Made by a program: the position numbers and the translations under genes. A stretch of 64,000 nt of DNA, taken from an uncultured Christensenella sp. GTDB lineage: Bacteria; Bacillota; Clostridia; Christensenellales; Borkfalkiaceae. The first letter of the stretch is position 1. Every line of letters begins with the position of its first letter. The notes under the pieces are model-generated. The model did no database searches. It saw nothing but the letters and a program-made list of their open reading frames with translations, and had not been told where the DNA came from. The stretch is from the NCBI GenBank assembly GCA_910585595.1, contig CAJUET010000009.1:14575-78574 (forward strand), in the 5' to 3' direction. Of this stretch, positions 24,588 to 33,544 are shown in pieces.

Positions 24588-26471
24588 ATGAACAATATTT
24601 TGAAGCTTACCCCGTCGCTCAAAGATTATATTTGGGGCGGTACACGCCTGAAAGAACTCTTCGGACGGGATAACGGAGATAAAAGAATTTCGGAAAGCTG
24701 GGAGGTTTCGGTTCATCCGGACGGGCTGTGCGGTTGCGGTTCGGGTACGCTTTCCGATTATCTTGCAGAAAATCCGCAAGCCGTCGATAGAGAGGGGAAA
24801 CCTTTTCCGATCCTGATCAAGTATATCGACGCGAAACAGAATCTTTCCGTGCAGGTGCACCCCGACGACGTGTACGCACGCAAGACGGAAAACGACAACG
24901 GAAAAACCGAAATGTGGTATATACTCTGTGCCGACGAAGGGGCGGGGATTTACTGCGGTTTCAAAAGAGATACATCCCGCGGGGAGTTCTTGGAAAAAGT
25001 CGAAAACGGTACGGTTGAGGAGCTTTTGAATTTTATTCCCGTTAAACGGGGCGATTGTTTTTTGATAGAGGCGGGAACGGTTCACGCGATCGGCGCGGGC
25101 TGCGTCATTTGCGAAGTTCAAGAGAGCAGCAATGTGACTTACAGGGTTTACGATTATCTGAGGAAAGACGCCGACGGGAATTTCCGTACGCTGCACGTCG
25201 ATAAAGCGGCGGAAATCATAAATTACAGGGCATATTCCGACCGTACAGGAAGCGGAAAGTCTGTGCATTGCGGAGGCGGCGCTGTCAGACTGTTGACGGA
25301 ATGCGAATATTTCCGTTGCCGCGAGCTATTGCTAAGCGGAGAATATTCTGAGCGAGCCGAAAGGTCGTTTGTCGCTCTTAACGTGTTGGAGGGAAAAGGC
25401 GAAGTAAACGGAATGAAATTCCGAAACGGGGACAGTTTTTTCGTGCCGTGCGGAGAAAGTTTCGTCTTGAAAGGAAAGGCAAAAATTATGATAACGGACG
25501 AGGGACGCGCCGAAAAATACTATGCGGGGATCGATCTCGGCGGAACGTTTATCAAGTGCGGGATCGTGAGTTCGAAGGGGGAGCTTATCGTCAAAGATCA
25601 AATTCCCACGGGCAGTCAAAGACCTTACGGTTTGATTGCGGAAGATATGGCGAGCCTCGTCGGACGGCTTGCGAAAAGAGCCGGGGTGAAGGTCGAGGCG
25701 GTCGGCGTCGGTTCGCCCGGTATCATTGACAGTCAAAACGGAGTTGTCGTTTACAGCAATAATATCGCATGGAAAAACGTTCCTTTGGGTAAAGAATTGG
25801 AAAAGTTGCTTCAAATGCCCGTTTTTCTCACCAACGACGCAAACGCCGCCGCGCTCGGCGAAAGTTATGCGGGCGCGGGAAAGGAATATAACAGCATCGT
25901 GCTCGTTACGCTCGGCACAGGCGTGGGCGGAGGGATCGTTTTATCGGGTAAGCAGTACGAAGGCGGCGGCTCCGCAGGCGCGGAGATCGGACATACGCTG
26001 CTTCGCATAAACGGAGAAAAATGCACTTGCGGCAGACGCGGTTGTTTTGAAGCGTATGCTTCCGCAACCGCACTCATCAGGCAAACGAAGCGAGAAATGG
26101 AAAAGTATCCCGAAAGCGCTATGTGGAGCATTTGTAAAAATGATGCGGAGAATGCGGACGGAAAAACGCCGTTCGACGCCATGCGTACAGGCGATCAAGC
26201 GGCGAAAAAGGTGGTTAAAAATTATATCCGTTATCTGGGTGAAGGAATTACCGATCTGTGTAACGTGTTCCGTCCCGATGCGGTTCTGCTCGGCGGCGGG
26301 ATCTGTGCAGAGGGAGAAACGCTTTTAAAGCCTTTGAGAAAGTTTGTGAAAAAGAATATCTTCGGCGGAGACGGCTATGCACCCGTAAGAATTCTTGCGG
26401 CAACGCTTGGAAACGATGCGGGGATATACGGCGCCGTCCGTCTGGCCATGTGCGGGGTGAACGCCGATTGA
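24588..26471 (+). CDS. Mannose-6-phosphate isomerase fused to ROK sugar kinase
   Basis: A 627-residue two-domain enzyme. Residues 1 to about 300 are a class I phosphomannose isomerase (ManA). It has YIWGGTRLKELFG, the zinc ligands in SVQVHPDD, GKTEMWY and GTVHAIG, and a C-terminal cupin-like end. Residues from about 306 form a complete ROK kinase: the ATP loop GIDLGGTFIKCG, the catalytic NDANAAALGE, GTGVGGGIV and the zinc motif CTCGRRGCFEAY. The likely pair of reactions is mannose to mannose-6-phosphate to fructose-6-phosphate in one polypeptide; the kinase's preference for mannose over glucose is inferred from the fusion and the locus. The stop lies 8 bp from that of the convergent repressor gene, with no terminator between them. 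Confidence 0.92.
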   Translation: MNNILKLTPSLKDYIWGGTRLKELFGRDNGDKRISESWEVSVHPDGLCGCGSGTLSDYLAENPQAVDREGKPFPILIKYIDAKQNLSVQVHPDDVYARKTENDNGKTEMWYILCADEGAGIYCGFKRDTSRGEFLEKVENGTVEELLNFIPVKRGDCFLIEAGTVHAIGAGCVICEVQESSNVTYRVYDYLRKDADGNFRTLHVDKAAEIINYRAYSDRTGSGKSVHCGGGAVRLLTECEYFRCRELLLSGEYSERAERSFVALNVLEGKGEVNGMKFRNGDSFFVPCGESFVLKGKAKIMITDEGRAEKYYAGIDLGGTFIKCGIVSSKGELIVKDQIPTGSQRPYGLIAEDMASLVGRLAKRAGVKVEAVGVGSPGIIDSQNGVVVYSNNIAWKNVPLGKELEKLLQMPVFLTNDANAAALGESYAGAGKEYNSIVLVTLGTGVGGGIVLSGKQYEGGGSAGAEIGHTLLRINGEKCTCGRRGCFEAYASATALIRQTKREMEKYPESAMWSICKNDAENADGKTPFDAMRTGDQAAKKVVKNYIRYLGEGITDLCNVFRPDAVLLGGGICAEGETLLKPLRKFVKKNIFGGDGYAPVRILAATLGNDAGIYGAVRLAMCGVNAD

Positions 26472-26479
26472 ATTGTGGC

Positions 26480-27592
26480 TTATCCGATCAAAATCCCGTC
26501 GATTAGCGTGAGATCGCGGTGAGGATGCCCGTCTAAAATTTCTAACATCAGCTTGATCGCCGCGGAACCGAGACTCGCAAAGTCCTGGCGGATGCACAAA
26601 TATCCCATGCGTTTCGCCTTCTCCACGTCGGCGCAGTCGAATCCCGTTATCGTCAGATCTTCGGGGATGCGGATTCCGAGCTGTTCCGAAACGCGGTAAA
26701 GCATTTCGAGCGTGCTGTCGTTGATGCAGCAGATCGCGGTGGGCTTTTCTTCGAGCGAGAGATAGCGGTGCATTTCGTTTTTGATATATCTTTGAAATAG
26801 TTGCTGCTGCTGATCCAAAGTGGCGGCGATTTCTTTTTTATGCAAGTCGTAAGTGTGAAATATGAACTCATTCTTCAAAGGGAGTTTGTTCTTGACGATT
26901 CCGCGGCAGAAGCCTTTGAAACGTTCCGCTTCCGGAAAGGACATTTTATCGCTGATGGAACAAAATCCGATTCGTTTGTGTCCGAGCGCGGCAAGGCGGT
27001 CAATGATACGGCACATACAGTCGGCATTTTTCGTCGTGACGAGAGGGGTTTCCAAACCGTCGATGGGGCGGTCGATGCAGACGATGGGAATATTTTGCGC
27101 CAAAAACGCGGCGTAAAGATCGATGTTTTTCATGGAGTCGCAGGAATACACAATGATCCCGTCGGGTTTCAGAGAAAGGACTTCGGTTAAAATTTTGCGT
27201 TCACGCTCCAAATTGTTTTTGGAGTTATAAAAGGGAGTAAAGGTATTGAACGTAAGCGCCGTATTTTGAATGCCCATCATAATTTCGTTCAAATCCTCTA
27301 CGAAGGGCAGAACGACGGGCACGATCAGCGGCGCATTCCGGTTGAGTTTTCCGTTGACAAACGTTCCGCTGCGTTTTACGCGGTAGATGAGGTTGGCGTC
27401 TGCTAAATTTTTAAGCGCGTGCGCAACCGTAATACGGCTGACGCCGTAAATTTCCGTCAGTTCCAATTCGGTGGGTAGCTTATCGCCCACTTTTAATTTT
27501 CCGCTTTGGATTTTTGCGATCAGGTCGTTATACACTTTGTTGTATAACGTTTCTTTCTTTTTCGGCTTGTTTTTTCCGTTATCTTTTTTCAT
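26480..27592 (-). CDS. GntR-HTH/LacI-sensor transcriptional regulator
   Basis: A 370-residue regulator. Residues about 15-85 form a GntR winged helix (KLKVGDKLPTELELTEIYGVSRITVAHALKNL). Residues from about 90 form a periplasmic-binding-protein-like sugar sensor of the LacI type. This is the AraR architecture. It sits between the ManA-ROK gene and the ABC operon and probably represses the mannoside locus until a sugar ligand binds. The basic N-terminus MKKDNGKNKPKKK is unusual in length. The gene has a consensus promoter only 8 nt from the ATG, so its mRNA appears leaderless. A palindrome lies within its own first codons. Confidence 0.9.
   Translation of the reverse strand: MKKDNGKNKPKKKETLYNKVYNDLIAKIQSGKLKVGDKLPTELELTEIYGVSRITVAHALKNLADANLIYRVKRSGTFVNGKLNRNAPLIVPVVLPFVEDLNEIMMGIQNTALTFNTFTPFYNSKNNLERERKILTEVLSLKPDGIIVYSCDSMKNIDLYAAFLAQNIPIVCIDRPIDGLETPLVTTKNADCMCRIIDRLAALGHKRIGFCSISDKMSFPEAERFKGFCRGIVKNKLPLKNEFIFHTYDLHKKEIAATLDQQQQLFQRYIKNEMHRYLSLEEKPTAICCINDSTLEMLYRVSEQLGIRIPEDLTITGFDCADVEKAKRMGYLCIRQDFASLGSAAIKLMLEILDGHPHRDLTLIDGILIG
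27526..27549. promoter_or_regulatory. Palindrome inside the regulator's 5' coding region
   Basis: CGTTATAC (27526-27533) and GTATAACG (27542-27549) form perfect 8-bp arms around an 8-bp spacer. The -10 region of the ABC operon contains related half sites (TATACAAGTTATA, 27726-27738). A repressor operator is possible but unproven. Confidence 0.35.
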
Positions 27593-27600
27593 TAAGACAA

Positions 27601-27629
27601 ATTATACGATATTTTATTGAAAAATGCAA
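27601..27629 (-). promoter_or_regulatory. Promoter of the gntR-type regulator, leaderless layout
   Basis: On the minus strand TTGCAT (27629-27624), 17 bp, TATAAT (27606-27601). The ATG at 27592 is 8 nt beyond the -10 box and has no ribosome site. Confidence 0.75.
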
Positions 27630-27712
27630 ATTCTTGCTATCATGATTTTGAAAAAATCACAAAAAAGATATAACATATTATTTTATTAAACCATATTTTT
27701 TTGTGGCGAATA

Positions 27713-27740
27713 TTGACAAAAGCACTATACAAGTTATAAT
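27713..27740 (+). promoter_or_regulatory. Promoter of the mannoside ABC/hydrolase operon
   Basis: TTGACA (27713-27718), 16 bp, TATAAT (27735-27740). It overlaps the TATACAAGTTATA element that resembles the palindrome in the regulator gene. Confidence 0.75.
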
Positions 27741-27803
27741 GAAATCGATGAGGCGGGGGAATGAATTATTTCTTCGTACAAATAATAATGAAGGGGAAAA
27801 TAT

Positions 27804-29192
27804 ATGCGTAAAAAATTATTTTCAACGATTGCGATCGGCGCGGTATGCGCGACGATGATGTTTGCGGCGGCGGCTTGCGGCAAGACTCCTCCCAACAATC
27901 CGGGCGGGGATGATCCGATTGACGGCGAGGTTGATATGAATAAATCGATCACGCTGAGAATACAGTCTGCGGCGCCTTTGCGTTACAATTACGCTGCCCT
28001 TTTGCGCAGCGAACCGAAAGGCTCGCAGCTTTATAACCAGGCGCTGTTCTCCAAACAGCTTGTAGAGGGGTTTGCGGTGAAATATCCGAATATCACGCTC
28101 AATTTCATTGAAGACGGTTGGGGGGACGCTCTCTTCGAACAGCAACAGCGTTATATCCGTGATTATAATGCCGGCGGAAAAATGGCGGTGGATATAATGA
28201 TCGGCGAAACGTATATGGGATATTTTGCGGAAAACAACGTGTTTGCTGCGCTCGACAAGAGCAAATTTTCGAACGTGCTCGAAAGCGCTTGCGCGGACGT
28301 TACGGTGAACGACGCGCTCTATGCGGTGCCTATGTGTACGGGAATTATCGGTTTGCAGTACAACACCGATATATTGCAGGAAGTCGGGATTCCCGAAGAG
28401 GAGTGGATTCCCTCCGATTGGAACGAATTGCTTGAAAACTGCAAAAAAGTTTCGGAGTATGCACAGGATCCTGCGCACAAAAAGGATTACCGCGGTATCT
28501 GCATGAACAACGTGACGGGATTGCCCTCGGCGTTCCGCGCAGTGCCCTTTCTCCGCCAGAACGGAGGAGATATTATGGTGGACGGCAAGCTCAGCATAAA
28601 TTCGGAGCAAAATATCGAAACGTTTACGTATTTGCGCAATCTGGCGCAATACGCGTATCCTCAGTCGCTCACGGCAGAAAACGAAGATACCGTACTTTAT
28701 TACTTTACCGAACAGAATCGATCGGCGTATCTCATCGACGGACAGTGGGCAATGGCGGACGCGGACGACAATATCAAGAGCGCGCCTCTTCCCACCAAAA
28801 ATTCCGACGGTACGGGAACGGGGAATATCTTTACGGGAAACGTGCTCTTCGGAGTTACGCGGGCGTCGCAGAACACAGCTGCCGCCCAGGCATTTCTCGA
28901 ATATCTGACGAGCGAAGAAGTTCAGGGCTGGTTCTACGAACTCGACGGCAGACTTCCCGTGAATAAAACAGTCTTGGAGAGCGAGGAGATCCGCACCGTG
29001 CATCCGAATATCAATTCCTATATTGACGTGCTGAATCAGGGAGGGTTCGAGGGCGGCATGGCGTGTTTTACGAAGAACTCCAACGATATTTGGTCGTCCT
29101 GGGGATCATTCTATCGTTCGGTGCTTACGGGCAGCGGAGATATCAAAACGCTTGCAGATAACTTGCAGAATACGATCAAAGGGAAGATGTAA
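27804..29192 (+). CDS. ABC sugar transporter, substrate-binding lipoprotein
   Basis: A 462-residue extracellular solute-binding protein of family 1. The signal peptide ends at the lipobox AAAC (Cys about 25), so it is anchored outside the membrane. The mature part shows the bilobed fold with YNTDIL, GQWAMADA and a C-terminal SSW-type binding aromatic region (NDIWSSWGSFYR). It follows AAGGGG and precedes two permease genes. Its location with alpha-mannosidases suggests mannose oligosaccharides as ligand. Confidence 0.92.
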   Translation: MRKKLFSTIAIGAVCATMMFAAAACGKTPPNNPGGDDPIDGEVDMNKSITLRIQSAAPLRYNYAALLRSEPKGSQLYNQALFSKQLVEGFAVKYPNITLNFIEDGWGDALFEQQQRYIRDYNAGGKMAVDIMIGETYMGYFAENNVFAALDKSKFSNVLESACADVTVNDALYAVPMCTGIIGLQYNTDILQEVGIPEEEWIPSDWNELLENCKKVSEYAQDPAHKKDYRGICMNNVTGLPSAFRAVPFLRQNGGDIMVDGKLSINSEQNIETFTYLRNLAQYAYPQSLTAENEDTVLYYFTEQNRSAYLIDGQWAMADADDNIKSAPLPTKNSDGTGTGNIFTGNVLFGVTRASQNTAAAQAFLEYLTSEEVQGWFYELDGRLPVNKTVLESEEIRTVHPNINSYIDVLNQGGFEGGMACFTKNSNDIWSSWGSFYRSVLTGSGDIKTLADNLQNTIKGKM

Positions 29193-29223
29193 CGCATTGG
29201 GCTAACGGAACGAGGGGAAAAGT

Positions 29224-30150
29224 ATGAGATCGAAAACGTTATCGGTTGATTCGTCAGAAAAGGCGAAACGCAAACGCAGTAAAAACGATTTGCGTGAAAA
29301 TTTAAGAGGATGGGGCATTCTCGGACCGATCATTTTATATTACTTTATTTTCGGCATCGTTCCCATGATCATTCTGTTCCGTTACAGCTTTTTGGAAGAC
29401 GATTTATTTAAGGGAACCGTTTTTGTCGGATTCGATAACTTCGTAAAGATTTTTACGAATTCCGATTATTACCTGCTCTTTTTCGCCACCATTCTCATTG
29501 CGGTCTTTACCATAGGGCTGAGCTTGCTTTTGGGGATGCTGATCGCAGTGGCGGTTACGCAGCCTATTCGCGGTCGCGGCGCGTACAGAACGGTTTACTA
29601 TATTCCCGTCGTCATTTCCATGGCGGTCGTCGCGCAGATCGCAAACGTATGGCTTTCGTATAACGAAGGTACGTTTAACAATATTCTGAGAGCGTTGGGC
29701 ATGGAGGCGGTAGCCTGGAAGCAGAGTACCTTTTGGATGTATTTCTGGATCATTTTCATTTGCGTATGGAAGGGGCTCGGCGCTACGGTGATATTACTCG
29801 TGGCGGGCTTGAACGCAGTGCCGCCCGAACTGTACGAGGCGGCGGAACTCGACGGCGCAGGCGCGGCGACTAAATTTTTTAAGATCACGTTGCCGCAATT
29901 ACGTCCTATGTTGGTGTTTGTCATGATCACGAGCATTATCGGCGCCTTCAACATTTTTGAACCGGTGCAACTGATTTCGAACGGCGGACCGGACGGTACT
30001 ACAAAAGTGATCCTCTTTCAAATTTATAATGAAGCGTTCCAGAACGGAAATTTCGGTATGGGTAGTGCTATTGCCGTCGTCGTACTCATTCTGCTCATGA
30101 TTCTGACGATGCTCAATATGAAATTCGGCGAGGAGAAGGAGGAAAAATGA
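29224..30150 (+). CDS. ABC sugar permease, MalF/UgpA type
   Basis: A 308-residue membrane protein with six predicted helices. The EAA loop for the ATPase contact reads YEAAELDGAGAATKFFKITLP. A basic N-terminal tail (residues 1-35) precedes the first helix. It forms a heterodimeric channel with the next permease, and the two genes overlap by 4 nt (ATGA). No ATPase gene lies in the cluster, so a shared MsmX/MsmK-like subunit must serve it. Confidence 0.92.
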   Translation: MRSKTLSVDSSEKAKRKRSKNDLRENLRGWGILGPIILYYFIFGIVPMIILFRYSFLEDDLFKGTVFVGFDNFVKIFTNSDYYLLFFATILIAVFTIGLSLLLGMLIAVAVTQPIRGRGAYRTVYYIPVVISMAVVAQIANVWLSYNEGTFNNILRALGMEAVAWKQSTFWMYFWIIFICVWKGLGATVILLVAGLNAVPPELYEAAELDGAGAATKFFKITLPQLRPMLVFVMITSIIGAFNIFEPVQLISNGGPDGTTKVILFQIYNEAFQNGNFGMGSAIAVVVLILLMILTMLNMKFGEEKEEK

Positions 30151-31052
30151 AAGTCGTAAAAAAGAGAACGATCGTAGTTTCTCATATTTTCCTTATCCTC
30201 GGCGCGTTGCTCATGCTCTATCCGCTTGCGTTCGCCTTTTTGGGACAGTTCGTCTCTATCGAAGGTTTTTACGAAGTCGGTATATTGCCCGTTCCGCAGG
30301 GCTTTAAGTATTTCTTTTCCAATTTGGGGTTGATACTGCGCAGAACGGAGATATATATCTCCATTTTGCTTACGCTTGCGCGGTTCGTGTGGTATTCGTT
30401 TATTCTGATCGTGACTTCGGTCTTGGCGGGGTATGCCTTTGCAAAGGTAAAATTCAAATTCAAAAAAGCGGCGTTTTACATTATCATGTCGTCGATGATG
30501 ATCCCCGGGATCGCATTGCTCATTCCGCAGTATCTCGAGCTCATGCGTTTTCCTCTTGTGGGCGGGAACGATATCTTCGGGAAGGGAGGCGTCGGTTTCC
30601 GCGACAATGCGGCGTTGCTCTTTATTACGGGATGCTTTTCCGCTTATAATATCTTTCTTGTACGGCAGATGCTTACGCAGATGGGAAACGAGTACAAAGA
30701 GGCGGCGGAAATCGATGGCGCGGGCTTCTTCCGCATTATTTTTTCGATTTATATGCCGATGCTCGCACCCGTGATCGCGTTGATGGTCGTACAGACGTTT
30801 ATCGGTCAGTGGAACGATTATCTGTTCCCCATGATCTTTATGTCGAGCAAGCCCGATTTATGGCCCATCGGAGTGCTTGCCGTAAAAATCCAGTCCGATT
30901 ATCTCTCGCCATCGGGAACGGGCGGTGGATTGATGAACTACCCCATAGTCATGACGATGGGCGTAGTAATGATGATTCCGCCTATCGTGACGTATATCTG
31001 CTGCCAGAAGTATTTCGTGCAGGGATTGGCGGTCGGCGGCGTTAAGGCTTGA
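30147..31052 (+). CDS. ABC sugar permease, MalG/UgpE type
   Basis: A 301-residue membrane protein, partner of the preceding permease. The EAA loop is YKEAAEIDGAGFFRIIFSIYMP. The six helices and the C-terminal YFVQGLAVGGVKA end are typical of MalG-type subunits. It is translationally coupled to the upstream gene and followed after 36 bp by the GxGYxYP lipoprotein gene. Confidence 0.92.
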   Translation: MKVVKKRTIVVSHIFLILGALLMLYPLAFAFLGQFVSIEGFYEVGILPVPQGFKYFFSNLGLILRRTEIYISILLTLARFVWYSFILIVTSVLAGYAFAKVKFKFKKAAFYIIMSSMMIPGIALLIPQYLELMRFPLVGGNDIFGKGGVGFRDNAALLFITGCFSAYNIFLVRQMLTQMGNEYKEAAEIDGAGFFRIIFSIYMPMLAPVIALMVVQTFIGQWNDYLFPMIFMSSKPDLWPIGVLAVKIQSDYLSPSGTGGGLMNYPIVMTMGVVMMIPPIVTYICCQKYFVQGLAVGGVKA

Positions 31053-31088
31053 ATTTAATAAAAATTGATAAATAAGGGAGGAAAAGGT

Positions 31089-33518
31089 ATGAAGAAAGCA
31101 GTATCTGCAATTCTATGCGCGGCGTTCTCGCTATGTGCTTTTGCAGGATGTACGCACGACGTGGAAGAAGAAGTCCAAAAAGACTTTTCAGCGTATTCTC
31201 AAGTGTGGCGTGCATCTCAAACGTCGGTCAAACACGACGTAGGCGATTTGTCGGTGGACTCCGGCTGGGGCGCGATTCCGCAAGTGGATAAAGCGGGCGT
31301 ACTCTGTGAAGTCGAAACGCAAACTCTGTATAAAACCGCATACACTGCGGCGGCGCGTCTTCTCGTGAACGATCTGAGCTCGGCAAGTAATCCCGTGAAG
31401 GACGTTGCCTGCGTGTTGCGCGTGGTGGACGACAAGGGCATCGAGCTGGGGCGGCGCAACGTGCGCGTTGCTGAGTTTGACGAAAAACTCACCTATAAAG
31501 ATTTTGAATTTACCTTCCCCGTGGATAAGGAGAGTAACGCATCGTTCCAGGTTTATTGGCCGGGAACGAGTTATGTGCGCATATCGGAATTCGGAATCAT
31601 GAGTAAGACGAATCAAGATCTGGAGGGCATTGATTTTGCCGAAACGGGCAAGCGGCTGCTCGGTACGGAGATCGAGGAGGAGAACAACATCGAATACGAG
31701 GAGAGCGCTCTTTACTACTTCGATCTGTTCTCGTATATGAATACGGTGGCGCTCGACGCGGAAGAACAATACGATATCGCCAATCTCGTAAGCACGCTGC
31801 AAGGGCTTGTGAACCGCGACGGGCAGCGTTTATTCATCCGTTTTCAGGAGTCGAATAATTATTCGGAAGATACCGACGGTTTCTGGCTCAGGCAGCTCAC
31901 AGGAGAAGGAGCGTGGCTCGACGGTAAGAAGGTCGTTACCGTAAAATCTCCTATGACGCTTTTGAATCTCTTCGAACGGTATTACACGGGTTTTGCGGCG
32001 TGGGATCCCGCCGTTCCCGCCACGGTGAACGCAGTCGCTACGGCGTGCGGCGTCGAAAACTTGTTACCAGTGCGTTATTCCGCAGTACGCAACAGCGTGT
32101 ATTGGTATGTCAAGAATGCCGATGAATTCGCGGATAAATCCGTCAAGGTCGATCTCGGCGGAAAATTCATGGGGGGGGGTACTGTCTACGGTACGGAAAC
32201 GCCCTCGACGGGCAGCCGCAAAAACGACGTTTACATTTGGGCGAAGGAGACCTATCTCGATACGCATAAAACCAATTCGCATATGATGGCGTACCACGTC
32301 GACGCGTACGGCTCGAATACCGTGTTCGCGGCGTACGGAGATTTGCAGAATATGTATCTTTCCAACCGCGACTACTATATTGCGAATAAGGCGTTCTTTT
32401 TCGATCTCTCCGTGATGGAGTTTGAAATTCCGGACGACGATCCCGATCAGTCGGAGCGCGTAGGGATACGTGACGGCTCGATCGACTATCTCACATTCGA
32501 GAAGATCATGAAGGCGCAGGCGGCGTGGGCGGAAGAGGAGGACGCATCCAAACCGATCGACGTGGGCGGATTCACCCCGTGGCACTTGAAGTATACGAAA
32601 TATACGAATCCCGATGCTTCGGGCGAGGTGACGTGCGAATGGGAGACCGTCTATCAGTTTTCTATTTACAATGCTTCAATCAACGCCGATGCGCCGCACT
32701 ATACGGCAATGTCGAACGCTTCGATCTACGAACAGTATCCGATGCAGGACTCGTATAAGCAGACAGGCAAGCAAGCCGTTACGAAAACCGTCGATCCGCA
32801 GGAACATCTTCCTACGGGCAACGAACAGGGCGCGAACTATTTGATCTTCTTTATGGGCGATTTCGATGCATCGAGTTGGCTCAATACGGCGATGATCAAA
32901 TTCTGGGCGGACGCAAACCGCGGTAAAATTCCGCTCTGCTGGCCCTTCTCGCTGGATATTTCCAAGCGTGCGGGGCATGTGATCGATATGATGTACGCGA
33001 CGGCTACCGAGAACGATTACTTCGTCGCGGGCGACAACGGAACGGGATATCTCAATCCCGAATCGTTTGCGGATTCCTCCGGAAGACACGAGGGGATTTA
33101 CGGCGGTCTTGACGAGTGGGCGGCATACAATAAAGCGGCTTACGAAAGATTCGATATTGATTACACCGGTTTCCTGATTACCCGTAACGCGGCGACGAAA
33201 GATATTTTGGATTGCTATGCAAAATTCTGTAAGGGCGTAGCTTTGAATAAAGTTACGAGTGCGACTGCGGAAGGACTTTCAGTGGCGCTGAGCAACGACT
33301 ATGCGGGCAACGTAAACGAATTCGTAAAAGGCTTTTCCGAAAAGAAGGCGGGAGATTCGAGTACGTTCCGCCAGATTCGTTTCATTCTCCGCTCGCCGAC
33401 CGACGTGTTTACGCTCTATAATGAGTTGCAGAGTCCCGAGTACGCGAAGTATAACTTTAAAGTCGTTGATCCTTACACCTTCTACGGGCTTTTGGAACAG
33501 CAGGGGAACATGGGTTGA
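31089..33518 (+). CDS. GxGYxYP-family lipoprotein, putative glycoside hydrolase
   Basis: 809 residues counted from ATG 31089, which has AGGAGGAAAAGG before it and gives a clean signal peptide with lipobox FAGC. An earlier in-frame TTG (31065) is less likely. An N-terminal beta-sandwich-like region (to about residue 170) leads to NLVSTLQGLVNRDGQRLFIRF, the start of the GxGYxYP N-domain. The C-domain has YLIFFMGDFD...W and GTGYLNPESF, a variant of the name motif. The family is found in glycan-use loci and is predicted to act on sugars, but I know of no settled activity. Being outside and in an importer operon, it may trim or capture mannosides before uptake. Confidence 0.75.
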   Translation: MKKAVSAILCAAFSLCAFAGCTHDVEEEVQKDFSAYSQVWRASQTSVKHDVGDLSVDSGWGAIPQVDKAGVLCEVETQTLYKTAYTAAARLLVNDLSSASNPVKDVACVLRVVDDKGIELGRRNVRVAEFDEKLTYKDFEFTFPVDKESNASFQVYWPGTSYVRISEFGIMSKTNQDLEGIDFAETGKRLLGTEIEEENNIEYEESALYYFDLFSYMNTVALDAEEQYDIANLVSTLQGLVNRDGQRLFIRFQESNNYSEDTDGFWLRQLTGEGAWLDGKKVVTVKSPMTLLNLFERYYTGFAAWDPAVPATVNAVATACGVENLLPVRYSAVRNSVYWYVKNADEFADKSVKVDLGGKFMGGGTVYGTETPSTGSRKNDVYIWAKETYLDTHKTNSHMMAYHVDAYGSNTVFAAYGDLQNMYLSNRDYYIANKAFFFDLSVMEFEIPDDDPDQSERVGIRDGSIDYLTFEKIMKAQAAWAEEEDASKPIDVGGFTPWHLKYTKYTNPDASGEVTCEWETVYQFSIYNASINADAPHYTAMSNASIYEQYPMQDSYKQTGKQAVTKTVDPQEHLPTGNEQGANYLIFFMGDFDASSWLNTAMIKFWADANRGKIPLCWPFSLDISKRAGHVIDMMYATATENDYFVAGDNGTGYLNPESFADSSGRHEGIYGGLDEWAAYNKAAYERFDIDYTGFLITRNAATKDILDCYAKFCKGVALNKVTSATAEGLSVALSNDYAGNVNEFVKGFSEKKAGDSSTFRQIRFILRSPTDVFTLYNELQSPEYAKYNFKVVDPYTFYGLLEQQGNMG

Positions 33519-33544
33519 TCACTGTGAGATAAGGAGATAAAATT

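Noticed and set aside
27822..29003. 393-codon minus-strand frame over the ABC binding protein gene
   Set aside because: It mirrors the codon pattern of the real gene and encodes an Arg/His-rich, low-quality protein.
31065..31088. Upstream TTG start for the GxGYxYP lipoprotein
   Set aside because: ATG 31089 has the ribosome site and gives a proper signal peptide; the extra eight residues include that site's own codons.
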